Below, piece by piece: positions 1-8,110 of a stretch of DNA of 36,063 nt. Each line of letters begins with the position of its first letter. Within the stretch, counting starts at the first letter, position 1. The DNA is from an uncultured Eubacteriales bacterium (GTDB taxonomy: Bacteria > Bacillota_A > Clostridia > Oscillospirales > Oscillospiraceae). The stretch spans positions 1-36,063 of the forward strand of contig ONPY01000011.1 in the NCBI GenBank assembly GCA_900319835.1, read 5' to 3'. The position numbers and the translations under genes were made by a program. The notes beneath the pieces are model-generated. The model saw only the letters and a program-made list of their open reading frames with translations, searched no databases and was not told the DNA's origin.

Positions 1-1485
1 ACTGCCACCGTGGGCCAGACCCTGACGGCGACCTTCACCGCCACCACGGGCGACGCCTCCGGCCTTACTTACCAGTGGATGCGCAACAAAAGCGTGATTG
101 CCAATGCCACCGCCTCCACCTACAAGACCACTGAGGCCGATGCGGGCACCAGCATCTGCTGTGTGGCCACAATCGGAAACAACCAATTCACCAGCAGCTC
201 CGTCAACGTGATGGCGATCTCCAAGGGCACGCCCGGCGCGGCGCCGGTCAGCAACTCCTCCGCCATCCCCGAGAATGTGATGGAGGGCCAGAAGCGGAAC
301 TTCGGCTCTGTCAGCGGCACCAAGACCGCCGTCTATGACGTCACGCCCTGCTGGAACGGCGATCCCACCAAGCCCATGACGCCTGCGGAGCGGGATGCCG
401 CGATCCGGGCGGACGGCTATATCCCCTTCTATCTGGACTACCCGAGCGGCACAGGCAATGGCGGCTTCGCTTTCTTCGTCTACCACTATGGCACCAACGG
501 CCTCAAGCCTGTCCACGTCGAGGACACCGGCAGAAACCTGCGGGTACACGGCACGGAGTTTTCTCCCTTCCTGCTGCTGGCGATTCCCACCGGCCCGGCT
601 GACGACGGCGTGCTGCTCACCGGCTCCCCGGTGGTAAACGGCACCCTGTACATCACCTGGGGCGACAGCGTCGCGCCCACCTATTTCCAGTGGACGCGAA
701 ACGGCACCAACATTGTCGGCGCCGCCGGCGCCTCGTACACCTCCTACCGGGTCACCAGCGCAGATGTCGGCTATAAAATCGCGTGCAAGGTGACGCCGGG
801 CTCCGGCGCTGTCATCACCAGCAACTATGTCATCCCCACCGTGGGCATCAACCCCGCGTGTACCCAGGGCGTGTACAACGACGGCGAAACCGCTACCGGC
901 GTCATCAGCAATGTCACCCCCGACATGGAGTATATCCGCGAGGCGGACTACATCAAGAGTCCCGCCACGGCCAAGTGGATCCCGGTCACCGGCACCAGCA
1001 TCACCGGGCTGAAGAAGGGCGGCGTGTATATCGTCCGGCTCAAGGCCGCGCCCAGTGTCACCGCCAGCGTCAACGTGCCCGAGTACTACAGCGTCCGGGT
1101 CTATGAGAAGGTCAAGGACACCCGCTATGTGGACGCCAACGGCAACTCGGCCCCGCGCCACGGCACCCTGACCCCCACGGCCACCATCGTGGAGAAGGGC
1201 GGCAAGGTGATGACCGTCACCGCCACGCCGAACAAGAACTACGCGGTCTATGACATTGAGGTCAACGGCACTTCCGTGAGCTGGTCCAAGGTCGGCAACG
1301 ACTACAAGGTCTCGCTCCCCAATGTGGACAGGAGAACCGACGTCGATGTGCGCTTTGTCTACACCGGCTCGAGCCCGCGGACCGGCGACGACTCCAACCT
1401 TGCCCTGTGGGCGGAGCTGGCGGCGCTGTCCCTGCTGGGGCTGGGCGCGGTGATCACCGTCCTGAAAAAGAAGAGCAAAGCCTGA
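1..1485 (+). CDS. Ig-like-domain surface protein with C-terminal sorting signal (5' end outside window)
   Basis: The reading frame is open to the left edge, so the N-terminus lies upstream; a GTG at 10 is in frame but is not a convincing start. At least two Ig-like modules are visible, each with a YQW/FQW core followed by a D-x-G...C strand (roughly window residues 25-60 and 225-270). Near the end comes SPRTGDDS, then a hydrophobic stretch of about 20 residues and a KKKSK tail. This is the layout of an LPxTG-like sortase signal with S-P-R-T-G in place of L-P-x-T-G. The protein is therefore probably exported and attached to peptidoglycan, where it could act in adhesion or binding of host or dietary polymers; the ligand cannot be told. 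A strong hairpin terminator follows 15 bases after the stop. Surface location is well supported; function is not. Confidence 0.8.
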   Translation, partial: TATVGQTLTATFTATTGDASGLTYQWMRNKSVIANATASTYKTTEADAGTSICCVATIGNNQFTSSSVNVMAISKGTPGAAPVSNSSAIPENVMEGQKRNFGSVSGTKTAVYDVTPCWNGDPTKPMTPAERDAAIRADGYIPFYLDYPSGTGNGGFAFFVYHYGTNGLKPVHVEDTGRNLRVHGTEFSPFLLLAIPTGPADDGVLLTGSPVVNGTLYITWGDSVAPTYFQWTRNGTNIVGAAGASYTSYRVTSADVGYKIACKVTPGSGAVITSNYVIPTVGINPACTQGVYNDGETATGVISNVTPDMEYIREADYIKSPATAKWIPVTGTSITGLKKGGVYIVRLKAAPSVTASVNVPEYYSVRVYEKVKDTRYVDANGNSAPRHGTLTPTATIVEKGGKVMTVTATPNKNYAVYDIEVNGTSVSWSKVGNDYKVSLPNVDRRTDVDVRFVYTGSSPRTGDDSNLALWAELAALSLLGLGAVITVLKKKSKA

Positions 1486-1500
1486 AACCCATAAACACTG

Positions 1501-1535
1501 CCCGGCGGATTCCTTTTGGAATCCGCCGGGTTTTA
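1501..1535 (+). terminator. Rho-independent terminator after the surface protein
   Basis: A perfect 13-bp stem (1501-1513 with 1518-1530) closes a TTTT loop and is followed by TTTTA. It lies between two convergent genes and may also help end the leftward LysM-GH18 transcript, although the T-run on that strand is weak. Confidence 0.9.
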
Positions 1536-1539
1536 CGTT

Positions 1540-2670
1540 TTAAATCAGCTTTTCCACGTCAAACACCTGCTCCAGCGCGGCCAGGGCTGGGCGCCAGAGC
1601 CGGTCCGCCGTCCAGACCGAGAGCCCGGCGAGGCGGTATTCCTCCACCAGGTCCAGCCGCGCCAGGGCGCTGCGCACGTCCTCAAACCAGACCACGTGCG
1701 CCCGCCCTTCCGCGTCGAGGTAGTTGAACCACGGGGCCGCCGCGGCTGGGTCGTACCGGACCTCCGCCCCCCGGGAGATCGCCAGCTCCTGAGCTTCGCG
1801 GTTTGACAGCAGCCGCGCCGCCGCGCCCTGCTTCCAGGGCAGCGTCCAGTCGTAGGCGTAGTTGGAAAAGCCCATCAAAATCTTCTCCCGCGGGATCACC
1901 GTCACCGCGTAGTCAAGCACCCGGCGGATGCGGTCTACCGGGGAGACGGCCTGGGGCGCCCCGAAGGTGTAGCCCCACTCGTAGGTCATGAGGATCACGC
2001 GGTCGGCATAGTTCCCGTGGGCCGCGTAATCGTGGGCCGCGTAGAGAAAGCCGGGCTGTTCATCGCTCTCCTTGGGGGCGATGGCCGTAGACACCAGGCA
2101 GCCCAGCGGGTGGAGGAGCTCAGCCGCCCGGGATACAAACTGGCTGTAGCTGTCGCGGTCGAAGGGGTAGAGGTACTCGAAGTTGATGTTCAGGCCGTAG
2201 TAGTCCTTTTCCCGGATGAGGGCGAGGATGCGGCTGAGCACCCGGTCCTGCACGTCTTTGTCCGTCAGCACAGCGTGGCCGATGCGGGAGGAAAAGCCGC
2301 TCTCACCCAGGTTTGTCACCGTCAGCAGGGGAGCGGCGCCCTGGGCGTAGGCGGCCTCGATAAGGCGTTCGTCGTCAATGGGGCGCAGTTCCCCCTCCTC
2401 CGTGGCGGCATAGGAGAAGGGACAGAGCATGGTGACGGCGGGCAGGGTCTCCGCCAGGACACTGCCGGAGACGTTGGGGTAGACGTAGGCGTTGACCTCC
2501 GCGCTCCGCCTTGCGCCGCTCTCCCCGCCGGGGATGGCCAGCGCCAGCCCCGGCACCAGCCGCGCGGGGTCGGAGAGCTGGTTGAGCGCAGAGAGCGCCT
2601 CCACCGTGGAGCCGAAGCGGTGGGCGATGGCCCAGAGACTGTCGCCGGGTTTCACAACATAAATCTGCAT
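1540..2670 (-). CDS. LysM-GH18 spore-cortex-type glycosidase (SleL/YaaH-like)
   Basis: 376 residues. Residues 2-47 form a LysM peptidoglycan-binding module (IYVVKPGDSLWAIAHRFG...). The rest is a GH18-type (beta/alpha)8 domain whose active-site strand reads YYGLNINFEYL, placing the catalytic Glu at 165. This arrangement is that of the SleL/YaaH/YdhD family, N-acetylglucosaminidases that cut cortex fragments during spore germination. Usual members have D-x-E at the active strand; here the Asp position is Asn163. The frame is open further upstream, but ATG 2670 is preferred because AAAGGAG lies 5 bases before it and the LysM begins at once. No signal peptide is seen, which is normal for this family. 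A spore role is inferred from family, not from neighbours. Confidence 0.85.
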   Translation of the reverse strand: MQIYVVKPGDSLWAIAHRFGSTVEALSALNQLSDPARLVPGLALAIPGGESGARRSAEVNAYVYPNVSGSVLAETLPAVTMLCPFSYAATEEGELRPIDDERLIEAAYAQGAAPLLTVTNLGESGFSSRIGHAVLTDKDVQDRVLSRILALIREKDYYGLNINFEYLYPFDRDSYSQFVSRAAELLHPLGCLVSTAIAPKESDEQPGFLYAAHDYAAHGNYADRVILMTYEWGYTFGAPQAVSPVDRIRRVLDYAVTVIPREKILMGFSNYAYDWTLPWKQGAAARLLSNREAQELAISRGAEVRYDPAAAAPWFNYLDAEGRAHVVWFEDVRSALARLDLVEEYRLAGLSVWTADRLWRPALAALEQVFDVEKLI

Positions 2671-2727
2671 GGGATCTCCTTTCCGGGAATTAATTCTCAA
2701 TCCGTACATTTTATTCCGGCCGGGCTG

Positions 2728-2736
2728 TGGTATAAT
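2728..2736 (+). promoter_or_regulatory. Extended -10 promoter of pepF
   Basis: TGGTATAAT is a perfect extended -10 (TGnTATAAT) 31 bases before the pepF start codon. No good -35 hexamer is visible, which fits an extended -10 promoter. Confidence 0.6.
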
Positions 2737-2767
2737 ACGCCCATGACTGATTTTTTGGAGGTAACCC

Positions 2768-4573
2768 ATGGACGTAAACAAAATCCCCGCGCGCAGCGAA
2801 ATCCCCGAGGCGTACACCTGGGACCTGCGCGACATCTTTGAAAGCGACGAGGCCTGGCACCGGGAGTACGAGGCCCTGATGGCGATGCCCGAAACCATCG
2901 CCGCCTTTGCCGGCACCCTGGCCCAGGGGCCCGGCCGCCTGCTGGACTTTCTCAAGCTGGACGACGAGCTGACCGTGCGGCTCGAGAAGCTCTCCGGCTA
3001 CGCAAGCTGCAAGGGCGACCAGGATCTGGCCGACGGCGTGTATCAGGACATGCGCAGCCGCGCCAACGCCTGCGCCGTGGCCGTGGCGGGGGCCTCCGCC
3101 TTTGCAACGCCCGAGATCATGGCCATCGACGACGAGACCCTGGCGAGCTTTTACCGTGAGTGCCCGGCGCTGGAGACATACCGCCGCAGCCTCTACCGCA
3201 TCCGCCGCCGGAAGGCGCACATCCTCTCCGACAAGGAGGAGACGCTGCTGGCCGCCGCGGGTGAAATGGCGGACGGGCCGGACGCCATCGGTTCGGCCCT
3301 GCGCAATGCCGACCTGCGCTTTGACGACGCGGTGGATTCTGAGGGCGGGCGCCACCCCCTCTCCGCCGGCACCTTCGGCCCGCTGATGGAGAGCGGGGAC
3401 CGGGCCCTGCGCAAGAGCGCGTTTGAAAACTGCTACAGGACCTACGGCGATTTCCGCAACACCGTGGCCGCCACGTTGGACGCGCAGTTTAAGATGCTCC
3501 GCTTCTTTGCCGGGGCGCGGCGCTATCCCAGCACCCTCGCCGCCGCCCTGGACGCCACCGAGGTTCCGGAGAGCGTATACCTGAATCTCATCGAAGCGGT
3601 GCATGAAAATCTCGACAAGATGTACCGCTATGTCGCCCTGCGGAAAAAGCTGCTGGGCGTGGACGAGCTGCACATGTACGACGTCTACACCCCCGTGGTG
3701 AAGGACGCGGCGGTGAAGATTCCCTACGAGGAGGCCAAGCAGACCGTGCTGGAGGCCCTGGCCGTGCTGGGCGAGGACTACACGGCGCTTTTGAAAAAAG
3801 GCTTTGACGAGCGCTGGATCGACGTGTACGAAAACCGCGGCAAGCGCTCCGGCGCCTACTCCTCCGGCAACTCCTGGCCCCACCCGTATGTGCTCTTAAA
3901 CCACAAGGACACGCTCGACTCCATGTTCACCATTGCCCATGAGATGGGCCACGCCCTGCACAGCTACCACAGCTGCCTGCACCAGCCGGTGAACACCGCC
4001 GACTATGTGATCTTCGTGGCGGAGGTGGCCTCCACCTGCAACGAGATCCTGCTGATGCGGCATCTGCTGGGCAAGACCAAGGACAAGAAGCAGCGGGCCT
4101 ACCTCATCAACCATTTCCTGGATCAGTTCAAGGGCACGGTCTACCGCCAGACCATGTTTGCCGAGTTCGAGCTGGAGATGGGCCGCATGGCCGAGGCGGG
4201 CCAGGCGCTCACCGCGGAGGCGCTGTGCGAAAAGTACCTCGCCCTCAACAAGCTCTATTTCGGGCCGGATATGGTCTCGGACACGGAGATCTCCCTGGAG
4301 TGGGCGCGCATCCCGCACTTCTTCTACAACTACTACGTCTACCAGTACGCCACCGGCTTCTCCGCCGCGGCCGCCATCGCCGAGCGCATCCTCACCCAGG
4401 GCGCACCCGCTGTGGCCGACTACAAGCGCTTCCTCTCCTCCGGCGGCAGCAGCGACCCCATCAGCCTGCTCAAGATCGCCGGGGTGGACATGAGCACGCC
4501 CGAGCCCGTCAACGCGGGACTCAAGCTGTTTGGGGAGCTTGTCGAGGAACTGGAAAAACTTAGTCTTTCTTAA
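2768..4573 (+). CDS. pepF: Oligoendopeptidase F (M3 zinc metallopeptidase)
   Basis: 601 residues, the normal length for M3B oligoendopeptidase F. The zinc motif HEMGH is at 391-395, with Glu392 as catalytic base; Glu419 in FVAEVAST is the expected third zinc ligand. Near the C-terminus, Y-rich FFYNYYVYQYATGFSAA matches the conserved PepF substrate-binding region. The enzyme hydrolyses short peptides in the cytoplasm and contributes to peptide nitrogen turnover; no secretion signal is present. ATG 2768 is chosen because TTGGAGG precedes it and the extended -10 lies just upstream. It is a single gene, divergent from the LysM-GH18 gene and followed by an independent promoter. Confidence 0.95.
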   Translation: MDVNKIPARSEIPEAYTWDLRDIFESDEAWHREYEALMAMPETIAAFAGTLAQGPGRLLDFLKLDDELTVRLEKLSGYASCKGDQDLADGVYQDMRSRANACAVAVAGASAFATPEIMAIDDETLASFYRECPALETYRRSLYRIRRRKAHILSDKEETLLAAAGEMADGPDAIGSALRNADLRFDDAVDSEGGRHPLSAGTFGPLMESGDRALRKSAFENCYRTYGDFRNTVAATLDAQFKMLRFFAGARRYPSTLAAALDATEVPESVYLNLIEAVHENLDKMYRYVALRKKLLGVDELHMYDVYTPVVKDAAVKIPYEEAKQTVLEALAVLGEDYTALLKKGFDERWIDVYENRGKRSGAYSSGNSWPHPYVLLNHKDTLDSMFTIAHEMGHALHSYHSCLHQPVNTADYVIFVAEVASTCNEILLMRHLLGKTKDKKQRAYLINHFLDQFKGTVYRQTMFAEFELEMGRMAEAGQALTAEALCEKYLALNKLYFGPDMVSDTEISLEWARIPHFFYNYYVYQYATGFSAAAAIAERILTQGAPAVADYKRFLSSGGSSDPISLLKIAGVDMSTPEPVNAGLKLFGELVEELEKLSLS

Positions 4574-4579
4574 GAATCG

Positions 4580-4608
4580 TTGACATAACTGCCGGATTCG
4601 GGTAAAAT
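4580..4608 (+). promoter_or_regulatory. Sigma-A type promoter for the MotA/MotB-like pair
   Basis: TTGACA (4580-4585), a 17-base spacer and TAAAAT (4603-4608). The start codon is at 4678 with GGAGGG before it, giving a leader of about 60 bases. The motor-like pair is therefore its own transcription unit, separate from pepF. Confidence 0.75.
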
Positions 4609-4677
4609 TCGGACCAGAAAAAGAATGGGGGCACGCTGGGAACGGCCCCTGAAAAATGCAAACTGGAGGGATATCTT

Positions 4678-5622
4678 ATGAGCAGATTGAGTTCCATGCC
4701 GCCTGTCGGCCTCGCGGTGATCGTGGTGATCCTGGCGCTGTTCGCGCTGTCGGTGCTGCTGCTGTTCATCACCTACGCCCGCTACAGCAGACTTTCCTCT
4801 CTGGTGGGCAATCTCAACCGGGACAATTCTTTCCTCCGCTTCGTGGTCAACTCCTATGCCGACGCCTACAAACGCCAGGGCAAGGATGTGAACACCCCCG
4901 CCGTGGTGGCAAACGGGGTGTCCAGCAGGCTGGGGGGCAGTCTCCTGTGCGAACGCTTTTTGAACAACGCCGTATCCCTCTTTGTGACGCTGGGCCTCTT
5001 CGGTACCTTCCTGGGCCTGAGCCTTTCCGTCACCTCTCTGACCGAAATGATCGGCTACTCCAACACCTCCGAGTGGCTGAGCGTGCTGGACAGCGTGGGC
5101 GGCGGCCTCATGTCCGCGCTCAGCGGCATGGGCGTTGCCTTCTACACCTCGCTGGTGGGCGTGGCCTGCTCCATTGTGCTGACGATCCTGCGCTCCATTT
5201 TCAGCGTGCAGAATGCGCGGGACAAGCTGGAGACCAGACTCGAGCTGTGGCTGGACCATGAGGTGGCCCCCACCCTGCCCACCGAGGCGCCCAAGGACGA
5301 CGCCGATCTGGTACACCAGATGGTGCTGGCCCTGAACAAGACCAGCGACGAGCTCGACCGCACCCTCAAGGCCGCGACAGCCGAGATGGACCGCACGCTC
5401 AAAGGCGCGACCGACGAGCTCAAGACCGCCATCGCCGCGAGCCGCACCCCCATCGCCGCCATGAACAAGACGGTGGAGAGCTTCAACACCGGCGTGCGCG
5501 ACTTCTCCGAATTCAACTACAACCTCCGCGGCACCGTGGAGCGCATGGACGTGGCTGTGCGCGACCTGGTGGCTGGGCTGCGGGAGGTCTCCCGGAGCCT
5601 TGAAAGGAGCGGACGCTCATGA
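4678..5622 (+). CDS. MotA/TolQ/ExbB-family proton-channel protein (ZorA-like)
   Basis: 314 residues. One membrane helix lies at about 10-33. Two more follow at about 100-120 (FVTLGLFGTFLGLSLSV) and 145-170 (LSGMGVAFYTSLVGVACSIVL), carrying the small-residue pattern of the MotA/TolQ/ExbB channel core. The remaining 130 or so residues form a charged helical tail with a near repeat, DRTLKAAT / DRTLKGAT, likely coiled coil. Such proteins form a pentameric ion channel around a dimer of the MotB-like partner encoded next. No flagellar, Tol/Exb or defence partner genes are near. The short tail and the OmpA-type partner resemble ZorA/ZorB as much as flagellar MotA/MotB. ATG 4678 has GGAGGG upstream. 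Membrane-channel assignment is firm; the driven process is unknown. Confidence 0.75.
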   Translation: MSRLSSMPPVGLAVIVVILALFALSVLLLFITYARYSRLSSLVGNLNRDNSFLRFVVNSYADAYKRQGKDVNTPAVVANGVSSRLGGSLLCERFLNNAVSLFVTLGLFGTFLGLSLSVTSLTEMIGYSNTSEWLSVLDSVGGGLMSALSGMGVAFYTSLVGVACSIVLTILRSIFSVQNARDKLETRLELWLDHEVAPTLPTEAPKDDADLVHQMVLALNKTSDELDRTLKAATAEMDRTLKGATDELKTAIAASRTPIAAMNKTVESFNTGVRDFSEFNYNLRGTVERMDVAVRDLVAGLREVSRSLERSGRS

Positions 5623-6668
5623 GACGCGCCGGCAGCTATTCCCGACGTACCGAGGAGGGCGCCGGGGAGCAGGGCTTCTGGCCCTCCTACGCCGACATGA
5701 TGAGTGCCGTGGCGCTGATCCTGTTTTTCCTGATGCTGCTCAGCTACATACAAAATCTGATCACGGGCAACGACCTGCAGAACACCCAGGAACTGCTCAG
5801 CGATACCCGCGCCCAGGTCACCGCCGCCCAGGCGGAGTACGACAAGGCCGTCAAGGAGCTGGAGGGGCTGACCGCCGACCTCAACCGGAAGCAGGATGAG
5901 ATCGAGGCCTATGCCATTCAGATCGCCCAGCAGACCGATACCATCTCCGAGCAGGAGAAGCTGATCGGCGACCAGAAGGCGTACCTGGCCGCGGCCAACG
6001 ACGAGATCGTGGCCATGCGCAACCAGATGCAGACCATCGCGGTGCTGCGCCTCTCGATCCTCAACCAGATCAAGGAGAGCATCGTCGAGGTCATGGGCGA
6101 TTCCTCCAAGGTGGACATCGGAGACAACGGCAACATCATCCTCTCCGAGGGCGTGTTCTTTGACCTCGGCTCCTCGGAGATCAAGCCCGAGAGCGAGGCC
6201 GTGCTCAACGAGCTGATCGACGTGTTCTCCGCCTTCCTCCGAAATGCGGACAACGCCAAGTACGTCGACTCCATCGTCATCTCCGGACACACGGACTCCA
6301 CCGGCACCGAGGAGGACAACCGTATCCTATCCACCGACCGGGCCAATTCCGTCTTGAACTACCTGCTGGCGGGGAAAAACGGCACCCTGGCGGGCTACGC
6401 GGAGTACTTCTGCGCCGCGGGCTACGGCGAGACCAGGCCCGTGGCCTCCAACGACAGCGCCGCCGGCCAGGCCCAGAACCGCCGCATTGAGATCTCCATG
6501 ATTCTCAAGGACGAGACCGTGCTGGACATCGTGGAGCAGTACCTGGCCCTGGATCTGCCCGAGTCGGACAGCCCCTCCGCCCGGACAAAGACCGCGCCCG
6601 CCGCGACCCCGGCGCCCACGCCGTCGCCCTCTCCCACACCCAAATCCCGCTGGAATCTGTTCGGGTAA
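5619..6668 (+). CDS. MotB/OmpA-family peptidoglycan-binding stator protein (ZorB-like)
   Basis: 349 residues, starting with an ATGA overlap with the MotA-like gene and an AAAGGAG site, so the two are translationally coupled. One membrane helix at about 23-48 (FWPSYADMMSAVALILFFLML) carries Asp26, the position of the proton-accepting Asp of MotB/ZorB stators. A long coiled coil follows (about 60-145), then an OmpA-type domain (about 175-300: FFDLGSSEIKP..., SGHTDSTGTEEDN, LSTDRANSV, GYGETRPV, NRRIEI) that binds peptidoglycan. The C-terminus is a low-complexity Pro/Thr/Ser tail. It would anchor the channel to the wall and convert ion flow into motion or force. A terminator closes the unit. Confidence 0.8.
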   Translation: MRRAGSYSRRTEEGAGEQGFWPSYADMMSAVALILFFLMLLSYIQNLITGNDLQNTQELLSDTRAQVTAAQAEYDKAVKELEGLTADLNRKQDEIEAYAIQIAQQTDTISEQEKLIGDQKAYLAAANDEIVAMRNQMQTIAVLRLSILNQIKESIVEVMGDSSKVDIGDNGNIILSEGVFFDLGSSEIKPESEAVLNELIDVFSAFLRNADNAKYVDSIVISGHTDSTGTEEDNRILSTDRANSVLNYLLAGKNGTLAGYAEYFCAAGYGETRPVASNDSAAGQAQNRRIEISMILKDETVLDIVEQYLALDLPESDSPSARTKTAPAATPAPTPSPSPTPKSRWNLFG

Positions 6669-6685
6669 AAATGTTTTCTGAGCAA

Positions 6686-6714
6686 AAAAACGCTGCCGTT
6701 TGGCAGCGTTTTTA
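6686..6714 (+). terminator. Rho-independent terminator after the MotB-like gene
   Basis: The GC stem CGCTGCC/GGCAGCG (6691-6697 with 6702-6708) is extended by five A-T pairs and runs into a T-tract. Confidence 0.9.
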
Positions 6715-6733
6715 TATTGTCCCAATTGTATGT

Positions 6734-7007
6734 GTCATTCCGAGCCAGCGGCCCAGGCCGGCTTCTCTTGCCGCAAAAAGTCTTCTGTCATTCCGAGCCA
6801 GTGTGCACACTGGCGTGGGAATCCGTCAGCTTTTTGCGGCAATTCACCTTCTGCACACACTTAAGCGAGTGTCCAAATCTCTGATTTGGGCAACACGAGC
6901 TTACACCTCAGGCGGGCGTGGGAATCCGGTTTCTTGTAAAAAACCAGTGGTCATACAGCTCCGGGGGATACGGATTGCCACGGCTCCTTGCGGAGCCTCG
7001 CAATGAC
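6734..7007. repeat. Cluster of GTCATTSCGAG palindromic repeats between the motor-like pair and pyrB
   Basis: The 300-base gap holds no gene. It contains a left-half copy (6734-6758), a complete copy on + (6787-6825), a right-half copy (6915-6928) and a complete copy on - (6972-7007). A complete copy has outer arms GTCATTSCGAG and CGTGGSAATCC around an inner stem: CCAGTGTG/CACACTGG in the first copy, GGCTCC-GCAA-GGAGCC in the last. The first copy is itself bracketed by a 13-bp inverted repeat (TTGCCGCAAAAAG near 6768-6780, its complement near 6830-6842). The cluster begins with GTCATTCCGAG and ends with CTCGCAATGAC, so its ends form terminal inverted repeats. The same family occurs at 27614-27752 and 32058-32095. 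Confidence 0.85.
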
Positions 7008-7018
7008 AAAGCGGGGGT

Positions 7019-8110
7019 TTACTCCGGGCGCTTGGCCTCGCAGTAGGCGCAGCGGTAGATGTTGTGCTTTCTGTCCGTCAACCGGTAGAGGGGCTTGAGC
7101 TCCTGCTCGAAATGCGTGATGCAGCGGCCGTTCTTGCACACAGGGCCGCCCACCAGCTCCATGCCGTCGAAGCGGTGCTCGGGGCCGGGGTGCTCCTCGG
7201 CGTCCTTCAAGAGCTTGAGCATCAGGGCCATGCGCATGTACTTGCCGTTGAGCACCTGCTTGAAGTAGCAGGCGCGGGGATCGTCATCCACGGCCACGCT
7301 GATTTCGTTGACGCGGGGCAGGGGGTGCAGCACCGCCATGTCGGGCCGGGCCAGCTTCATCTTGTCGGCGGTGAGGATGTAGCTCTCCTTGAGCCGGTCG
7401 TAGGTCTCCTCGTCCTCAAAGCGCTCCTTCTGGATGCGGGTCATGTAGAGGATGTCCAGCTTGCCGATGACGGACTCGAGATCCTCCGTCTCCTCAAAGG
7501 GGATGGCGTTGGGCTCGAGCGTGTTGTAGCGCACATAGCCGGGCACGCGCAGCTCCTCCGGGGAGATGAGCACGAGCTTCAGCCCCGTGTAGCGGGCCAG
7601 AGCCGCGATCAGAGAGTGGACGGTGCGGCCGTACTTGAGATCGCCGCAGAAGCCCACCGTGAGATGGTCAAAACGGCCCTTCTCGCGGTAGATGGTCAGG
7701 AGATCCGCCAGGGTCTGGGTGGGGTGGTTGTGGCCGCCGTCGCCCGCGTTGATGATGGGTACGCCGGAGCGGAAGGAGGCCACCAGCGGCGCCCCGTCCA
7801 GCGGGTGGCGCATGGCGAGCACGTCCGCGTAGCAGCTGACCACCTGGCAGGTGTCGGACACGCTCTCGCCCTTGGCAGCGGAGGAGCTGGCCGCGGCGGG
7901 CACGGAGAGCACGTGGCCGCCCAGCTCGTACATGGCGGCCTCAAAGCTCAGCCGCGTGCGGGTGGAGGGCTCAAAGAACAAGGTCGCGAGCTTCTTGCCC
8001 TCGCAGGCGTGGGCGTATTTGGCGGGGTTTTCGATGATGTCCACCGCGGTGTCGATGAGCTCCTGCAGCTCCTCGGTGCTCAGATCCAGAATGTCGATCA
8101 GATGTCTCAT
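7019..8110 (-). CDS. pyrB: Aspartate carbamoyltransferase with fused PyrI-like zinc module
   Basis: 363 residues; catalyses carbamoyl phosphate + aspartate to carbamoyl aspartate, step two of UMP synthesis. The carbamoyl-phosphate loop FFEPSTRTR is at 45-53, and HPTQTLADL and HPLPRVNEI mark the other active-site regions. Usual PyrB ends near residue 305-310. Here about 50 residues follow, with Cys325-x4-Cys330 and Cys354-x2-Cys357. This is the spacing of the zinc domain at the end of the regulatory chain PyrI, joined directly to the catalytic chain without PyrI's nucleotide-binding domain. It is the last gene of the pyr operon; its ATG overlaps the pyrE stop (ATGA). The zinc module may stabilise holoenzyme assembly, while allosteric CTP/ATP control looks absent from this polypeptide. 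Confidence 0.95.
   Translation of the reverse strand: MRHLIDILDLSTEELQELIDTAVDIIENPAKYAHACEGKKLATLFFEPSTRTRLSFEAAMYELGGHVLSVPAAASSSAAKGESVSDTCQVVSCYADVLAMRHPLDGAPLVASFRSGVPIINAGDGGHNHPTQTLADLLTIYREKGRFDHLTVGFCGDLKYGRTVHSLIAALARYTGLKLVLISPEELRVPGYVRYNTLEPNAIPFEETEDLESVIGKLDILYMTRIQKERFEDEETYDRLKESYILTADKMKLARPDMAVLHPLPRVNEISVAVDDDPRACYFKQVLNGKYMRMALMLKLLKDAEEHPGPEHRFDGMELVGGPVCKNGRCITHFEQELKPLYRLTDRKHNIYRCAYCEAKRPE

Noticed and set aside
4678..6668. A complete Zorya defence system
   Set aside because: Only the ZorA/ZorB-like pair is present; neighbours are pepF and pyrB, with no ZorC, ZorD or ZorE candidate.
6734..7007. CRISPR-like array of short palindromic repeats
   Set aside because: Copies differ in inner sequence and orientation, spacing is irregular, some are half copies, and no cas genes are near.
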